This document shows positions 34,575 through 43,121 of a DNA stretch of 64,000 nt, one piece after another. The DNA is from Nostoc sp. C052 (lineage in GTDB: Bacteria; Cyanobacteriota; Cyanobacteriia; Cyanobacteriales; Nostocaceae). Under the pieces are notes generated by a model. The model was given only the letters and a program-made list of their open reading frames with translations, made no database searches and was not told the DNA's origin. The number at the start of each line of letters is the position of its first letter. Position 1 is the stretch's first letter. Location of the stretch: NCBI RefSeq assembly GCF_013393905.1, contig NZ_CP040272.1:6271501-6335500 (forward strand). Direction: 5' to 3'. The position numbers were made by a program, and so were the translations under genes.

Positions 34575-36764
34575 TCACAGCAGCTTATCTGGCGTAATTG
34601 GTAAGTCACGAATTCGCTTACCTGTGGCATGATAAACTGCGTTAGATATGGCAGCAGCTACCCCAACAATCGGAAGTTCCCCTAAGCTTTTGGTTCCTAA
34701 AGCATTCACATAAGGATCGTGTTTTTCAAGAAATTGTACTTCCATATTTGGGATATCTGCGTGAACCGGAATCAGGTAATCGGAAAGGTTAGCACCAACG
34801 ATTCTGCCCTGATTAGCATCCATTACAGTTTTCTCCATCAGCGCCATACCAATTCCCCAAGTAATCCCACCGATAACTTGACTCCGCGCTGTCTTGAAGT
34901 TGAGAATTCGTCCTGCATCATAAACACCTACGCAACGTCTAACTTTGATTTCTCCCAATAACTCATCGACTGCAACTTCGATAAATGTTGCACCAAATGA
35001 GTGTTTGGCGTATTCTTTGCTTTCTGGGTTGACTGAGGATTCTTCTGTAACTTCTAAACTTTCTAATCCATAACGGTGCAGAATATCGGTATAGCTGTCT
35101 CGCTTCGATGGATCTTGTTTTAAAAATATTTGCCCTGACTCAACAGTAATATCTTCTGCTTGAGATCCATAAAGCAGAGAATTAGAATCAGCGATCGCCA
35201 TTTGAATTATTCTATCCCGTGCGGCGATCGCAGCTTTATGCACCGCCGGGGAAACACTAGCAACTGTCATTGAGTTTCCTGTAATCGGGGCTTTCGGAAG
35301 ATTGCTATCACCTAGTTCAAACTGTACTGGTAAGCCTAATACTTCCGCAGCTACCTGCGTCATCACTGTATAAGTACCATTACCGATATCTTGAGTGCCA
35401 CTTTGGACTCGCACTTCTCCAGTCGCGAAAATTTCTACCTTGACTGATGCTGTTCCCGAATTGGTGGGAAATGTCGCACTTGCCATTCCCCAACCAATCA
35501 GAAAATGACGATCCCGCATGGAACGGGGAACTGGGTTGCGTTGTAACCAACCAAAAATTTCTGCCCCTTTTTGATAACATTCTTTCAGAGATTTACTTGA
35601 CCAAGGTAATTCTTTATAGGGATCGATATCTGCATGATTTCTCAGTCTTAATTCTATTGGGTCAATATTTAAGGTGTATGCTAGTTCATCCATTGCTGAC
35701 TCTAGGGCAAACATTCCCGTTGCTTCTCCTGGCCCACGCATGAAGGTTGGTGTGCCGGCGTTGATGCGTGCTAAACGGTATTTAACCTCCAAGTTGGGAC
35801 AGGCGTACATCATGGTTGTTGCTGCACCCACTGGTTCTACAAAGTCATCAAAGAAGGAAGTTAAGGATGTGCCAATGTGATTGATTAGAGTTAGTTTACC
35901 TTCGCTGGTTGCACCTAATGTTAGCTGCTGCTGAGTTTGCGATCTGTGGCCGCAAGCAGTGTACATTTGCGATCGCGTTAGCACAACTTTCACAGGGCGT
36001 TTTACTTGCCTAGCTGCAATGGCAGCTAAGATTGTATGCGATCGCAGCAGCGCCTTACAACCAAATCCACCGCCTAAATATTTGGAGATGACGCGGACAT
36101 TTTCTTGAGGAATATTGAGAACAGATGCGATCGCTCTTTGGGTTGCAGAAACGCCTTGAGTGGTTTCATACAATGTCAAATTATCCCCTTCCCACATTGC
36201 GATCGTTGCAGAAGGTTCTAGGGGATTATGATGTTCTATTGGTGTGGTATATACTTGCTCTACCAGCACATCTGCTTGGGCTTTCCCCAATTCAACGTCT
36301 CCTCTGGTGATTTTACCCGGCATGATGCCAAAAAATATTGATTCGGGTTCAAATATCTCTGCACGTGCCATTGTGAGCGTCGGAATAGCTTCTGCGTAGA
36401 TAATTTTTATCTTAGAGGCAGCAGCTTGGGCTTGTTCTAAAGTTTCGGCAATTACAATCCCCAAGTGTTGACCATCGTAGTAGATATTATGGTCTTTTTC
36501 CGTTGTCTGGGGTTGTTGAGAACCAAAGAAGGGTATTTTTACCAGAGATGGGGTTTGTTGGTAAGTAACCACATTGATCACACCAGGGGCGACTGCGGCG
36601 GCGGATGTGTCTATTTGGATAATTTTACCGCTAGCGATCGCACTTTGAAAAATCACTCCATAGGTTAAATTCTCTATTGGCACGTCGGCCGTGTAAGGTG
36701 CTTCTCCGGTAACTTTCAGTCTACCATCAACGCGATCGAGTGGTTTACCGATAATTTTATTCAT
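34575..36764 (-). CDS. Molybdenum hydroxylase large subunit (PaoC/YagR-like)
   Basis: A 729-residue molybdopterin-cytosine-dinucleotide-binding subunit of the xanthine dehydrogenase/aldehyde oxidase family. It starts GKPLDRVDGRLKVTGEAPYT and has the GGFGCKALLRSHTILAA and RGPGEATGMFALESAMDELA signatures. The C-terminal TKSLGELPIVGVAAAISNAV contains the conserved catalytic Glu in the GE motif. Its start codon overlaps the stop of the FAD subunit by 4 bases, so the three subunits are translationally coupled. The most similar layout is the E. coli aldehyde oxidoreductase PaoABC. The substrate (aromatic or aliphatic aldehyde, or N-heterocycle) is unknown. Confidence 0.9.
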   Translation of the reverse strand: MNKIIGKPLDRVDGRLKVTGEAPYTADVPIENLTYGVIFQSAIASGKIIQIDTSAAAVAPGVINVVTYQQTPSLVKIPFFGSQQPQTTEKDHNIYYDGQHLGIVIAETLEQAQAAASKIKIIYAEAIPTLTMARAEIFEPESIFFGIMPGKITRGDVELGKAQADVLVEQVYTTPIEHHNPLEPSATIAMWEGDNLTLYETTQGVSATQRAIASVLNIPQENVRVISKYLGGGFGCKALLRSHTILAAIAARQVKRPVKVVLTRSQMYTACGHRSQTQQQLTLGATSEGKLTLINHIGTSLTSFFDDFVEPVGAATTMMYACPNLEVKYRLARINAGTPTFMRGPGEATGMFALESAMDELAYTLNIDPIELRLRNHADIDPYKELPWSSKSLKECYQKGAEIFGWLQRNPVPRSMRDRHFLIGWGMASATFPTNSGTASVKVEIFATGEVRVQSGTQDIGNGTYTVMTQVAAEVLGLPVQFELGDSNLPKAPITGNSMTVASVSPAVHKAAIAARDRIIQMAIADSNSLLYGSQAEDITVESGQIFLKQDPSKRDSYTDILHRYGLESLEVTEESSVNPESKEYAKHSFGATFIEVAVDELLGEIKVRRCVGVYDAGRILNFKTARSQVIGGITWGIGMALMEKTVMDANQGRIVGANLSDYLIPVHADIPNMEVQFLEKHDPYVNALGTKSLGELPIVGVAAAISNAVYHATGKRIRDLPITPDKLL

Positions 36765-37738
36765 AATTTTTCTGCCACAACTGAGAGTGCGCGTACCAAA
36801 GCGCGTTTGACTAATTCAATTTTGAATTCATTGTGTGTTTGTGGTTTCGCTTCTTTGACGGCTGCTTCGGCTGCGTCTGTAAAGATAGCTTCGTTAATTA
36901 CTTTCCCTTTTAATAACTCCTCAGCTTCCCATGCACGCCAAGGTTTGGGTGCTACTCCCCCAAAAGCGATGCGTGCTGATTTGATGATATTTTGTTCTAT
37001 ATCTAAAGCAACAGCTACGGAAACGAGAGCAAATTCGTAGGAAGCACGATCTCTGACTTTTAAATAATGGGATTTATAGGCAGAATTAGTCACTTCAATG
37101 GCAACAATTAATTCTCCAGGCTGTAATAGAGTTTCTTTTTGTGGCGTCTCATCTGGTAAGAGATAAAAATCATGAATTGAAATTCGACTTGCTTTTTCTA
37201 TGCCTTGGATGCAAATCACCGCATCTAATGCCGTTAAGGCTACAGCTAAATCTGAGGGATGAACGGCAATACAATGTTCACTTGCTCCGAAAATAGCGTG
37301 CATTCGATTGTAACCTGTAATTGCCGAACAACCGATACCGGGAGTATGTTTATTACAAGGAAAAACCGGATCGCGAAAGTAACCACAGCGGACTCGTTGC
37401 AGTAAATTACCGCCCACTGTTGCCATGTTTCGTAGTTGTGGTGAAGCACTTTGTAATAAAGCTTGGCTAATTACTGGATAAAATTCTTGAATTTGGGGAT
37501 GAAAAGCCACATCACTCATACGAGAGATTGCACCAATGCGGATTCCATCAGGCTGAAATTGAATATCTGCTAGAGGCAAACTATTAATATCAATTAATAT
37601 ATTCGCTGTTTGGACACCATCTTTCATTAATCCGAGTAAATCTGTGCCACCAGCAATAAATGCAGCAGTTTTGTCTTGCTCAACTGTTGCGATCGCCACT
37701 TCTTTTGAGGTAACTTTAGCATAACTAAATGGCTGCAT
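36761..37738 (-). CDS. Molybdenum hydroxylase FAD subunit (PaoB/YagS-like)
   Basis: A 325-residue FAD-binding subunit. FIAGGTDLLGLMKDG at 29-43 and NMATVGGNLLQRVRCGYFR at about 104-122 are the FAD-contacting loops of the family. The insertion RCGYFRDPVFPCNKHTPGIG with a following Cys carries three cysteines like those that bind the extra 4Fe-4S cluster in PaoB. The C-terminal CO_deh_flav_C domain contains ASYEFALVSVAVAL. It overlaps the 2Fe-2S subunit gene by 14 bases and the large subunit by 4. It passes electrons from molybdenum via FeS to FAD and on to an acceptor. Confidence 0.9.
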   Translation of the reverse strand: MQPFSYAKVTSKEVAIATVEQDKTAAFIAGGTDLLGLMKDGVQTANILIDINSLPLADIQFQPDGIRIGAISRMSDVAFHPQIQEFYPVISQALLQSASPQLRNMATVGGNLLQRVRCGYFRDPVFPCNKHTPGIGCSAITGYNRMHAIFGASEHCIAVHPSDLAVALTALDAVICIQGIEKASRISIHDFYLLPDETPQKETLLQPGELIVAIEVTNSAYKSHYLKVRDRASYEFALVSVAVALDIEQNIIKSARIAFGGVAPKPWRAWEAEELLKGKVINEAIFTDAAEAAVKEAKPQTHNEFKIELVKRALVRALSVVAEKL

Positions 37739-38234
37739 TTTCTGTTTCCTCTAGCACATCCTGAATCGCCGCGATAATATTTGGGTATGCTCCACAACGG
37801 CAAAGGTTTCCACTCATTTTTTCTCGAATTTCTTCCTCAGATTTTGGTAATTCTTCCAATATCATCCCTACGGCTGAGACAATTTGACCCGATGTGCAGT
37901 AACCACATTGAAAAGCATCATGGGTAATAAAAGCTGTTTGCATGGGATGGAGTTTGCCATCTTGTGCTAATCCCTCAATTGTGGTAATTTTACCACCGAT
38001 GTGCATTACGGCTAGAGTCATGCAAGAGTTGATTCGCCGATTATCAACTAATACAGTACATGCACCACATTCACCGCGATCGCAAGCTTTTTTAGTGCCC
38101 ATCAAACCCAGCTTTTCGCGTATTGCATCCAGTAAAGTAACACGAGGCTCTAGCTTCAGGGTGTAGGAAATATTATTGATATTCAATGATATCTCTACTG
38201 CCTCTAAACCCAATATTTCCAATTCATGGGTCAT
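37725..38234 (-). CDS. Molybdenum hydroxylase 2Fe-2S subunit (PaoA/YagT-like)
   Basis: A 169-residue small subunit with two 2Fe-2S clusters. The N-terminal ferredoxin-like cluster uses CDRGECGACTVLVDNRRINS followed by Cys. The C-terminal helical cluster uses CGYCTSGQIV and NLCRCGAYPNI. It is the first gene of the three-subunit operon. E. coli PaoA has a twin-arginine signal, but this protein starts MTHELEILGLEAVEIS with no RR motif, so the complex is predicted cytoplasmic. No PaoD-like maturation factor is seen in the window. Confidence 0.92.
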   Translation of the reverse strand: MTHELEILGLEAVEISLNINNISYTLKLEPRVTLLDAIREKLGLMGTKKACDRGECGACTVLVDNRRINSCMTLAVMHIGGKITTIEGLAQDGKLHPMQTAFITHDAFQCGYCTSGQIVSAVGMILEELPKSEEEIREKMSGNLCRCGAYPNIIAAIQDVLEETENAAI

Positions 38235-38293
38235 GTCGCTTTGCTCCGAATTTAAAATTAATCATCCCCATAAATAATTTTACGGGTTTGAAC

Positions 38294-38316
38294 AAGTAAA
38301 AAGTAAAAAGTAAAAA
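38294..38316. repeat. AGTAAAA heptamer tandem repeat
   Basis: Three AAAAAGT-type units lie between the Mo-hydroxylase operon and the small partner gene. A loosely complementary TTTTTACTTCTTACTT follows near 38339-38356. Confidence 0.65.
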
Positions 38317-38377
38317 TAAACAAAAAAGTTTATCAATCTTTTTACTTCTTACTTCTTAATATCGTGTTCACAAAAAT

Positions 38378-38662
38378 TTAGAGTTGTTTTTGGTAATATT
38401 CCTCAATTGCACCGACAGCTTTTAATAATGGCGAATCCAACGGCTCAATCCAATCCGCCACACCATGAGCTAGACCAAGGGTTGAAGTTCCTCCTGATGG
38501 TTCAAGTTTACCATTCAATGTCTGGTTTTTAATCGATTGTAAGGCTGCGATCGCACTATTTATCTGTGCTGAAAGCTCAGGTTTTTTATCTTTTAGCATC
38601 TGTTCGGCAATCTCAGAGGCTCGATCGATCAGCTTGACAAATTCTTCTGTCTTGGTTCCCAT
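38378..38662 (-). CDS. Small helical protein, possible partner of the secreted protein
   Basis: About 94 residues from the ATG giving MGTKTEEFVKLIDRASEIAE; a TTG start at 38677 would overlap the upstream gene. It is acidic and helix-rich, without a signal peptide, so cytoplasmic. I recognise no family. It starts 5 bases after the stop of the secreted protein gene on the same strand, so the two should be co-translated. The pairing of an exported protein with a toxin-like domain and a small cytosolic partner recalls toxin-immunity pairs, but nothing in this sequence proves that. Confidence 0.6.
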   Translation of the reverse strand: MGTKTEEFVKLIDRASEIAEQMLKDKKPELSAQINSAIAALQSIKNQTLNGKLEPSGGTSTLGLAHGVADWIEPLDSPLLKAVGAIEEYYQKQL

Positions 38663-38667
38663 AATTT

Positions 38668-39171
38668 TTACGGACAACTAAATTTTTCTACAACGATATT
38701 TTCTCCATCAGACCACTTGATATTTGGATCTTTTGAATCTTTAATAAATGTCTGTTGACCACCACCTGGATAGCATTCCGCAGGTACTTGAGGGCCAACA
38801 ATGCCTTGATAAGTTATCGTTCCGGCTGGCAAAGTTATTTTTTCTATCATAGTGGCTTGATTGCCCCATGCTTGATTTAGAGCGAGATTCTTGATGACTT
38901 CTACATTTGTTTTATATTTGTCCGCTGTTAAATACCTGCCGTATTTATTTCCACTGTTACTATAGTAGCGATAAAAAGTCTGAGGCTGTTCTATTTTTAC
39001 TTCCTGACATTTAGAATTCAGAAAGGTAATGGCAACTTCATATTCTAGAGGACATGAAGCGCTAACATCTTGGGCGAGTACTTGTGGTGAGTTTACAAAA
39101 CGCGGTAATGAACTGACTGAAAAACCCAGCAAGCTTAAACCAATACATACAGAAGCTGATTTAAATTTCAT
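38668..39171 (-). CDS. Secreted protein with a TNT/ADP-ribosyl-fold-like pattern
   Basis: A 167-residue precursor. Residues 1-34 are a signal peptide ending near VLAQ. The mature part begins with a short Cys-containing segment (Cys40, Cys55). A domain at about 65-160 follows with FYRYY (66-70), RYLT (79-82), AWGNQAT (101-107), LPAGT (114-118), YQG (121-123), Q128 and GGGQQTFI (136-143). The order tyrosine/arginine start, N-A-T, PAGT-x-x-Y-x-G, Q, GGG-Q is reminiscent of the TNT-type NAD-glycohydrolase and related toxin domains. I offer this as a resemblance by eye only. It is paired with a small downstream gene. Confidence 0.55.
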   Translation of the reverse strand: MKFKSASVCIGLSLLGFSVSSLPRFVNSPQVLAQDVSASCPLEYEVAITFLNSKCQEVKIEQPQTFYRYYSNSGNKYGRYLTADKYKTNVEVIKNLALNQAWGNQATMIEKITLPAGTITYQGIVGPQVPAECYPGGGQQTFIKDSKDPNIKWSDGENIVVEKFSCP

Positions 39172-39427
39172 CCCAACTCCTCTTCACAATCTTTTTTGAA
39201 TATAAGAATGATACAGCAACCATAGTTCTGTTACAGTAAGTTTATGAAATTTAAAAGTCAAATTTAGTTAATTTATCGCCAAAATTGACGTAATGGTATT
39301 TATTTGAGGTTGTCAGATTCGCGAAGAATTCTGAGAGCGTGTAGTTTTTATTACCAGCAGTAATCGTAAATTAATATTGTTTCTTTCCCCAGTTAAGAGT
39401 TCCCTATTCCCTATTCCCCTGAGAAAA

Positions 39428-40618
39428 ATGAACACAAATCTAACTGAGAAATTATCCAAACCCATAGTAGAGAAAGTTGCTATTGTCGGTGCTGGCCCAG
39501 GTGGTTTAGCTGCTGCTATAGCACTGAGAAGCCAAGGGATAGACGTTCAAGTATATGAAAAAGCTCAAGAATTTCGTCCGGCGGGAACTGGACTTGGACT
39601 TGCCCCCAATGGCTTAAGTTCTCTAGATGCGATCGCGCCGGGAATTGTCGAAGCCCTCAAAAGTTCAGGATGCGAAGTTCACCACACGGTTTTAAAGAAT
39701 ATTCAAGGAGAAACAATCCGAACGAACGCAACTAAATATTTAGAACAATACGGACAACCATTGTTGACTATTTGGTGGTATCGTCTACAGCAAGTCTTAG
39801 CATCAAGATTACCATCTGACATCATTCACCTCAATCATCGCTGCATCGGCTTTGAGCAAGATAAAAACGGTGTGGAAATTCATTTTGATGGTGAAAAATC
39901 AGTATATGCAGATTTGCTGATTGGGGCTGATGGCGTCAACTCTGTCGTCCGAGAAACTTTATTTGGCGAAGGTAAGCCTAATTATATCGGTAGTATGTGT
40001 TGGCGTGCCGTCATCAAGTATCGCCACGAACTATTTAATGACTATGAACTAGTTTTTGTCAAAGGCAATAAACAGTTTATGTATCTTCTCAATGTGGGTG
40101 GCGGCTATACCAGTTGGATTAGTCGGAAATTCTCGCCTGAATACTCCCTTTCCCACAGTGCCGATGAGGTTAAGTCTCGTATTCTCCATGAATTAGCCGA
40201 CTGGGATGAATCCTTTCGAGCGGTAGTAGAAGCGACACCAGCCGAGCAAATTTGGGAAGGGCCGATTTGCGATCGCCCAGCGTTAAGCAGGTGGAGTCAA
40301 GGCAGAGTCACGCTCTTAGGCGATGCCGCCCATCCAATGGCACCTGCTATGGGACAAGGAGCCAATACCACTTTTGAAGATGCATACCAACTGCGAGAGT
40401 GTTTTTCTGATTCAGCGAATCTCCAAGCAGCTCTGACTAGCTACGAACAGTGTCGCATCGAGCGCACGAAAATCATTCAAGCTCGTAGTGCCTTAGGCGA
40501 GATGCGATACTACGACAACCTCGCGTCATCTACAGGGCAGACGCAAGAACGGCAAATGAGTCTTAATGATGATTTTCACAAATGGGTATATGATTTCAAG
40601 CCATCTGTAAAAAGTTAA
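39428..40618 (+). CDS. FAD-dependent monooxygenase (UbiH/zeaxanthin-epoxidase-like)
   Basis: About 396 residues from the ATG at 39428 (MNTNLTEK); the frame is open 17 codons upstream but those are repeat-like sequence. The FAD loop is VAIVGAGPGGLAAAIALRSQ, then VQVYEKAQEFRPAGTGLGLA. The DG motif is LLIGADGVNSVVRE near 175-188. The ribose-binding GD motif is VTLLGDAAHPMAPAMGQGAN near 285-305. This is group A flavin monooxygenase architecture, which hydroxylates aromatic rings or epoxidises. There are no neighbours on the same strand. The substrate is unknown; carotenoid, quinone and phenolic substrates are all possible. Confidence 0.88.
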   Translation: MNTNLTEKLSKPIVEKVAIVGAGPGGLAAAIALRSQGIDVQVYEKAQEFRPAGTGLGLAPNGLSSLDAIAPGIVEALKSSGCEVHHTVLKNIQGETIRTNATKYLEQYGQPLLTIWWYRLQQVLASRLPSDIIHLNHRCIGFEQDKNGVEIHFDGEKSVYADLLIGADGVNSVVRETLFGEGKPNYIGSMCWRAVIKYRHELFNDYELVFVKGNKQFMYLLNVGGGYTSWISRKFSPEYSLSHSADEVKSRILHELADWDESFRAVVEATPAEQIWEGPICDRPALSRWSQGRVTLLGDAAHPMAPAMGQGANTTFEDAYQLRECFSDSANLQAALTSYEQCRIERTKIIQARSALGEMRYYDNLASSTGQTQERQMSLNDDFHKWVYDFKPSVKS

Positions 40619-41099
40619 ATTTTAAAGTGGTATCAGTAGAGTTACTTTGAGCGCAACTTAGTTGAAAAACTCATAGCTAGCGCTAATTTTATCGAGTAAT
40701 TTGAAAATATCAGAAGTGACTGTTTTTAGTCAAGCCCTGAAACGCAATAAATTCGTTGAATAATTGAGAATTATTCGTGTAAACTCAACAAAACTTAATC
40801 AAATTGTTAATTTTTATAGACAACTATCTTTTTAGGATATAGTGAAATATTAAATTTTTGAATTCCTATGTTACCGCTATTCTTGGTCAAGATTGAACGG
40901 CAATAATTAGCTGAATATCTATTTAATTTCCTGAAAATTCTCAATTGTCAAAAAGATTTCTTCATTAGCTATTTGTTAAAAGCTCTATAGCGGTTCTCGT
41001 TTACGTGAGGTACACCAGTAGGGGCAATACTCTGCGGGAAGCCGCTCCGCGTCTACATGAATTGCCCCTACACCTTGCGATATAATTTTGTGCAGAAAA
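40619..41099. other. Gene-free convergent region
   Basis: About 480 AT-rich bases between the monooxygenase and glcD stop codons. The only structure I see is an inverted repeat at 41018-41071. Confidence 0.6.
41018..41071. repeat. Inverted repeat GTAGGGGCAAT
   Basis: Perfect 11-base arms GTAGGGGCAAT and ATTGCCCCTAC flank a GC-rich centre with GAAGCCGCTCCGCGTC. It lies 30 bases beyond the glcD stop and may terminate its transcript. Confidence 0.7.
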
Positions 41100-42572
41100 T
41101 TAAAATCTTTCCACACCTTCAAATTGTTTGAGTACCGATGCATTTGCAGCTTCACCACAAGTTCGTGGTGTGGGAAATATCTTTTCAGGATTTGCTAAAC
41201 CTTTAGGATTAAAAACTTGCCGTACCCATTGCATAGTTTCTAAATCAACTTGGCTGAACATCTGTGGCATATAGCACTTTTTCTCTGCACCTATACCATG
41301 TTCGCCAGAAATACTACCACCAACTTGGACACAAAGTTTAAGAATTTTTCCACCCATTTCTTCTACTTGCTCTAATGCTCCAGACACAGAATTATCATAA
41401 AGAATTAGCGGATGAAGATTGCCATCCCCAGCATGAAATACATTAGCAACACGATAACCGTATTGTTTACTTAATGCCTCAATCTCATGTAAAACATAAG
41501 GCAACTGAGTCCGGGGAATTACACCGTCTTGTACGTAATAATCTGGACTTAAATGTCCAGCCGCCGCAAAAGCTGCTTTGCGTCCTTTCCATAATTTCAA
41601 TCGGGTTTCTGGGTCAGTAGCAGAAGTGACATTACGCGCACCATTCTTTTTACAAATTTCGGTAACTCGCTGCTTATTTCCTGCAACTTCCACTTCTAAA
41701 CCGTCAATTTCTATGAGCAGAATTGCAGTAGCATCGCGGGGATAACAATTTGTTGCAACAACATCTTCAACTGCATTGATGCTGAAGTTATCCATCATTT
41801 CCATCCCACCAGGAATAATGCCGGCGCTGATGATGTCAGAAACAGTTGCTCCCGCAGCTTCAATGCTAGTAAAATCTGCCAACAGCACACAAATTGATTC
41901 TGCACTTTTGAGAATTCGCAAAGTAATTTCTGTGGCAATTCCTAAAGTGCCTTCAGAACCAACAAAAACACCGGTTAAATCATAACCAGGCATTTCTGGG
42001 ATTTGTCCGCCTAAATCGATAATATCCCCTTCCGGCGTGACAATTTTTAATCCCAAAACATGGTTAGTGGTGACGCCATATTTAAGACAATGTACACCAC
42101 CAGAATTTTCGGCAATATTGCCCCCAATAGAGCAGATAATTTGACTAGAAGGGTCAGGTGCGTAGTAAAATCCAGCACCACTAACGGCTTGTGTTACCCA
42201 ACTATTAATCACCCCTGGTTGTACAACTGTCCGTTGATTTTCCAAGTCAATATTGATTATTTGCCGCATTAAGGAAGTGACAATTAAAACAGAGTCTTTC
42301 ACTGGTAAAGCACCACCAGATAGACCAGTGCCAGAGCCGCGCGCGATGAAGGGTATAGAATATTGATTGCATATCTTCACCACTTGGGCAACTTGTTCTG
42401 TAGTTCTGGGTAACACCACCACAGCGGGACTTTGGCGATAGCCAGTTAAACCATCACATTCATAGGTAATCAGTTCTTCGCGGCGTTGCACCACACCATT
42501 TTTGCCAAGGATAGCCTCGAATGCTTTGAGAATGGGTTTCCAGTTGCGTTGTTTTTTATCTTGAGCAAGCAT
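41100..42572 (-). CDS. glcD: Glycolate dehydrogenase/oxidase subunit GlcD
   Basis: A 490-residue FAD-linked oxidase. The FAD_binding_4 domain (about 45-225) contains IPFIARGSGTGLSGGALPVK and the QIICSIGGNIAENSGGVHCL loop. The C-terminal domain includes YVQDGVIPRTQLP and the conserved NVFHAGDGNLHPLI with GGSISGEHGIGAEKK near 425-440. It oxidises glycolate to glyoxylate in photorespiration; in cyanobacteria GlcD works with electron-transfer partners at the membrane. GlcE and GlcF are not adjacent. Length is normal. D-lactate dehydrogenases of the same family cannot be fully excluded. Confidence 0.9.
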   Translation of the reverse strand: MLAQDKKQRNWKPILKAFEAILGKNGVVQRREELITYECDGLTGYRQSPAVVVLPRTTEQVAQVVKICNQYSIPFIARGSGTGLSGGALPVKDSVLIVTSLMRQIINIDLENQRTVVQPGVINSWVTQAVSGAGFYYAPDPSSQIICSIGGNIAENSGGVHCLKYGVTTNHVLGLKIVTPEGDIIDLGGQIPEMPGYDLTGVFVGSEGTLGIATEITLRILKSAESICVLLADFTSIEAAGATVSDIISAGIIPGGMEMMDNFSINAVEDVVATNCYPRDATAILLIEIDGLEVEVAGNKQRVTEICKKNGARNVTSATDPETRLKLWKGRKAAFAAAGHLSPDYYVQDGVIPRTQLPYVLHEIEALSKQYGYRVANVFHAGDGNLHPLILYDNSVSGALEQVEEMGGKILKLCVQVGGSISGEHGIGAEKKCYMPQMFSQVDLETMQWVRQVFNPKGLANPEKIFPTPRTCGEAANASVLKQFEGVERF

Positions 42573-43121
42573 ACTTTATTAAAGTTCAAGGTAGATGTTG
42601 CAGGCTGATTGGTATAGCTGTAATTACTATTGTTGCAAGAATAGCAGTCAAGAGTGAGTAAAAGCGATCGTGTTTGTTGTAGAGTAAGTTCCATGAGCGA
42701 AGTTTAACGCCTTTTGCGTATTGCACTTCTCATAGATAGATTGATTTAAACGGTCATGAAACTTAGTATTCTGTTAATTACTGACTTATGCTCTTCGGAC
42801 AAACTTTGCTAACGCTCTTAGTCCAACCCAGCTTATTCTGCGCTGATTTAGCAGTAAAAATGATAAACGTGAGTATTTTCGAGAAATTAAGAGGAACTCA
42901 AGTACAATTTCTCCTGTCACTCACGATAATATAGTAGATATATTTACGAAAAAACCATAGTTTTAGGAAACTATTATTTTTTGCGTAGTTTCACATAAAT
43001 TGTTACAAGTACATTGCTAAATATAATTACATATTTTTCTAAGTATTTTTTGAAAATCAATTCAATTTCATGAGGTAATTTGTAAGGTTATTAGAAGCTT
43101 TATTTATCTTTAACACCCACT
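42573..43121. other. Gene-free divergent region
   Basis: About 550 AT-rich bases between glcD and the solute-binding membrane protein. I see no RNA gene, repeat array or clear operator; promoters for both flanking genes are presumed. Confidence 0.5.
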
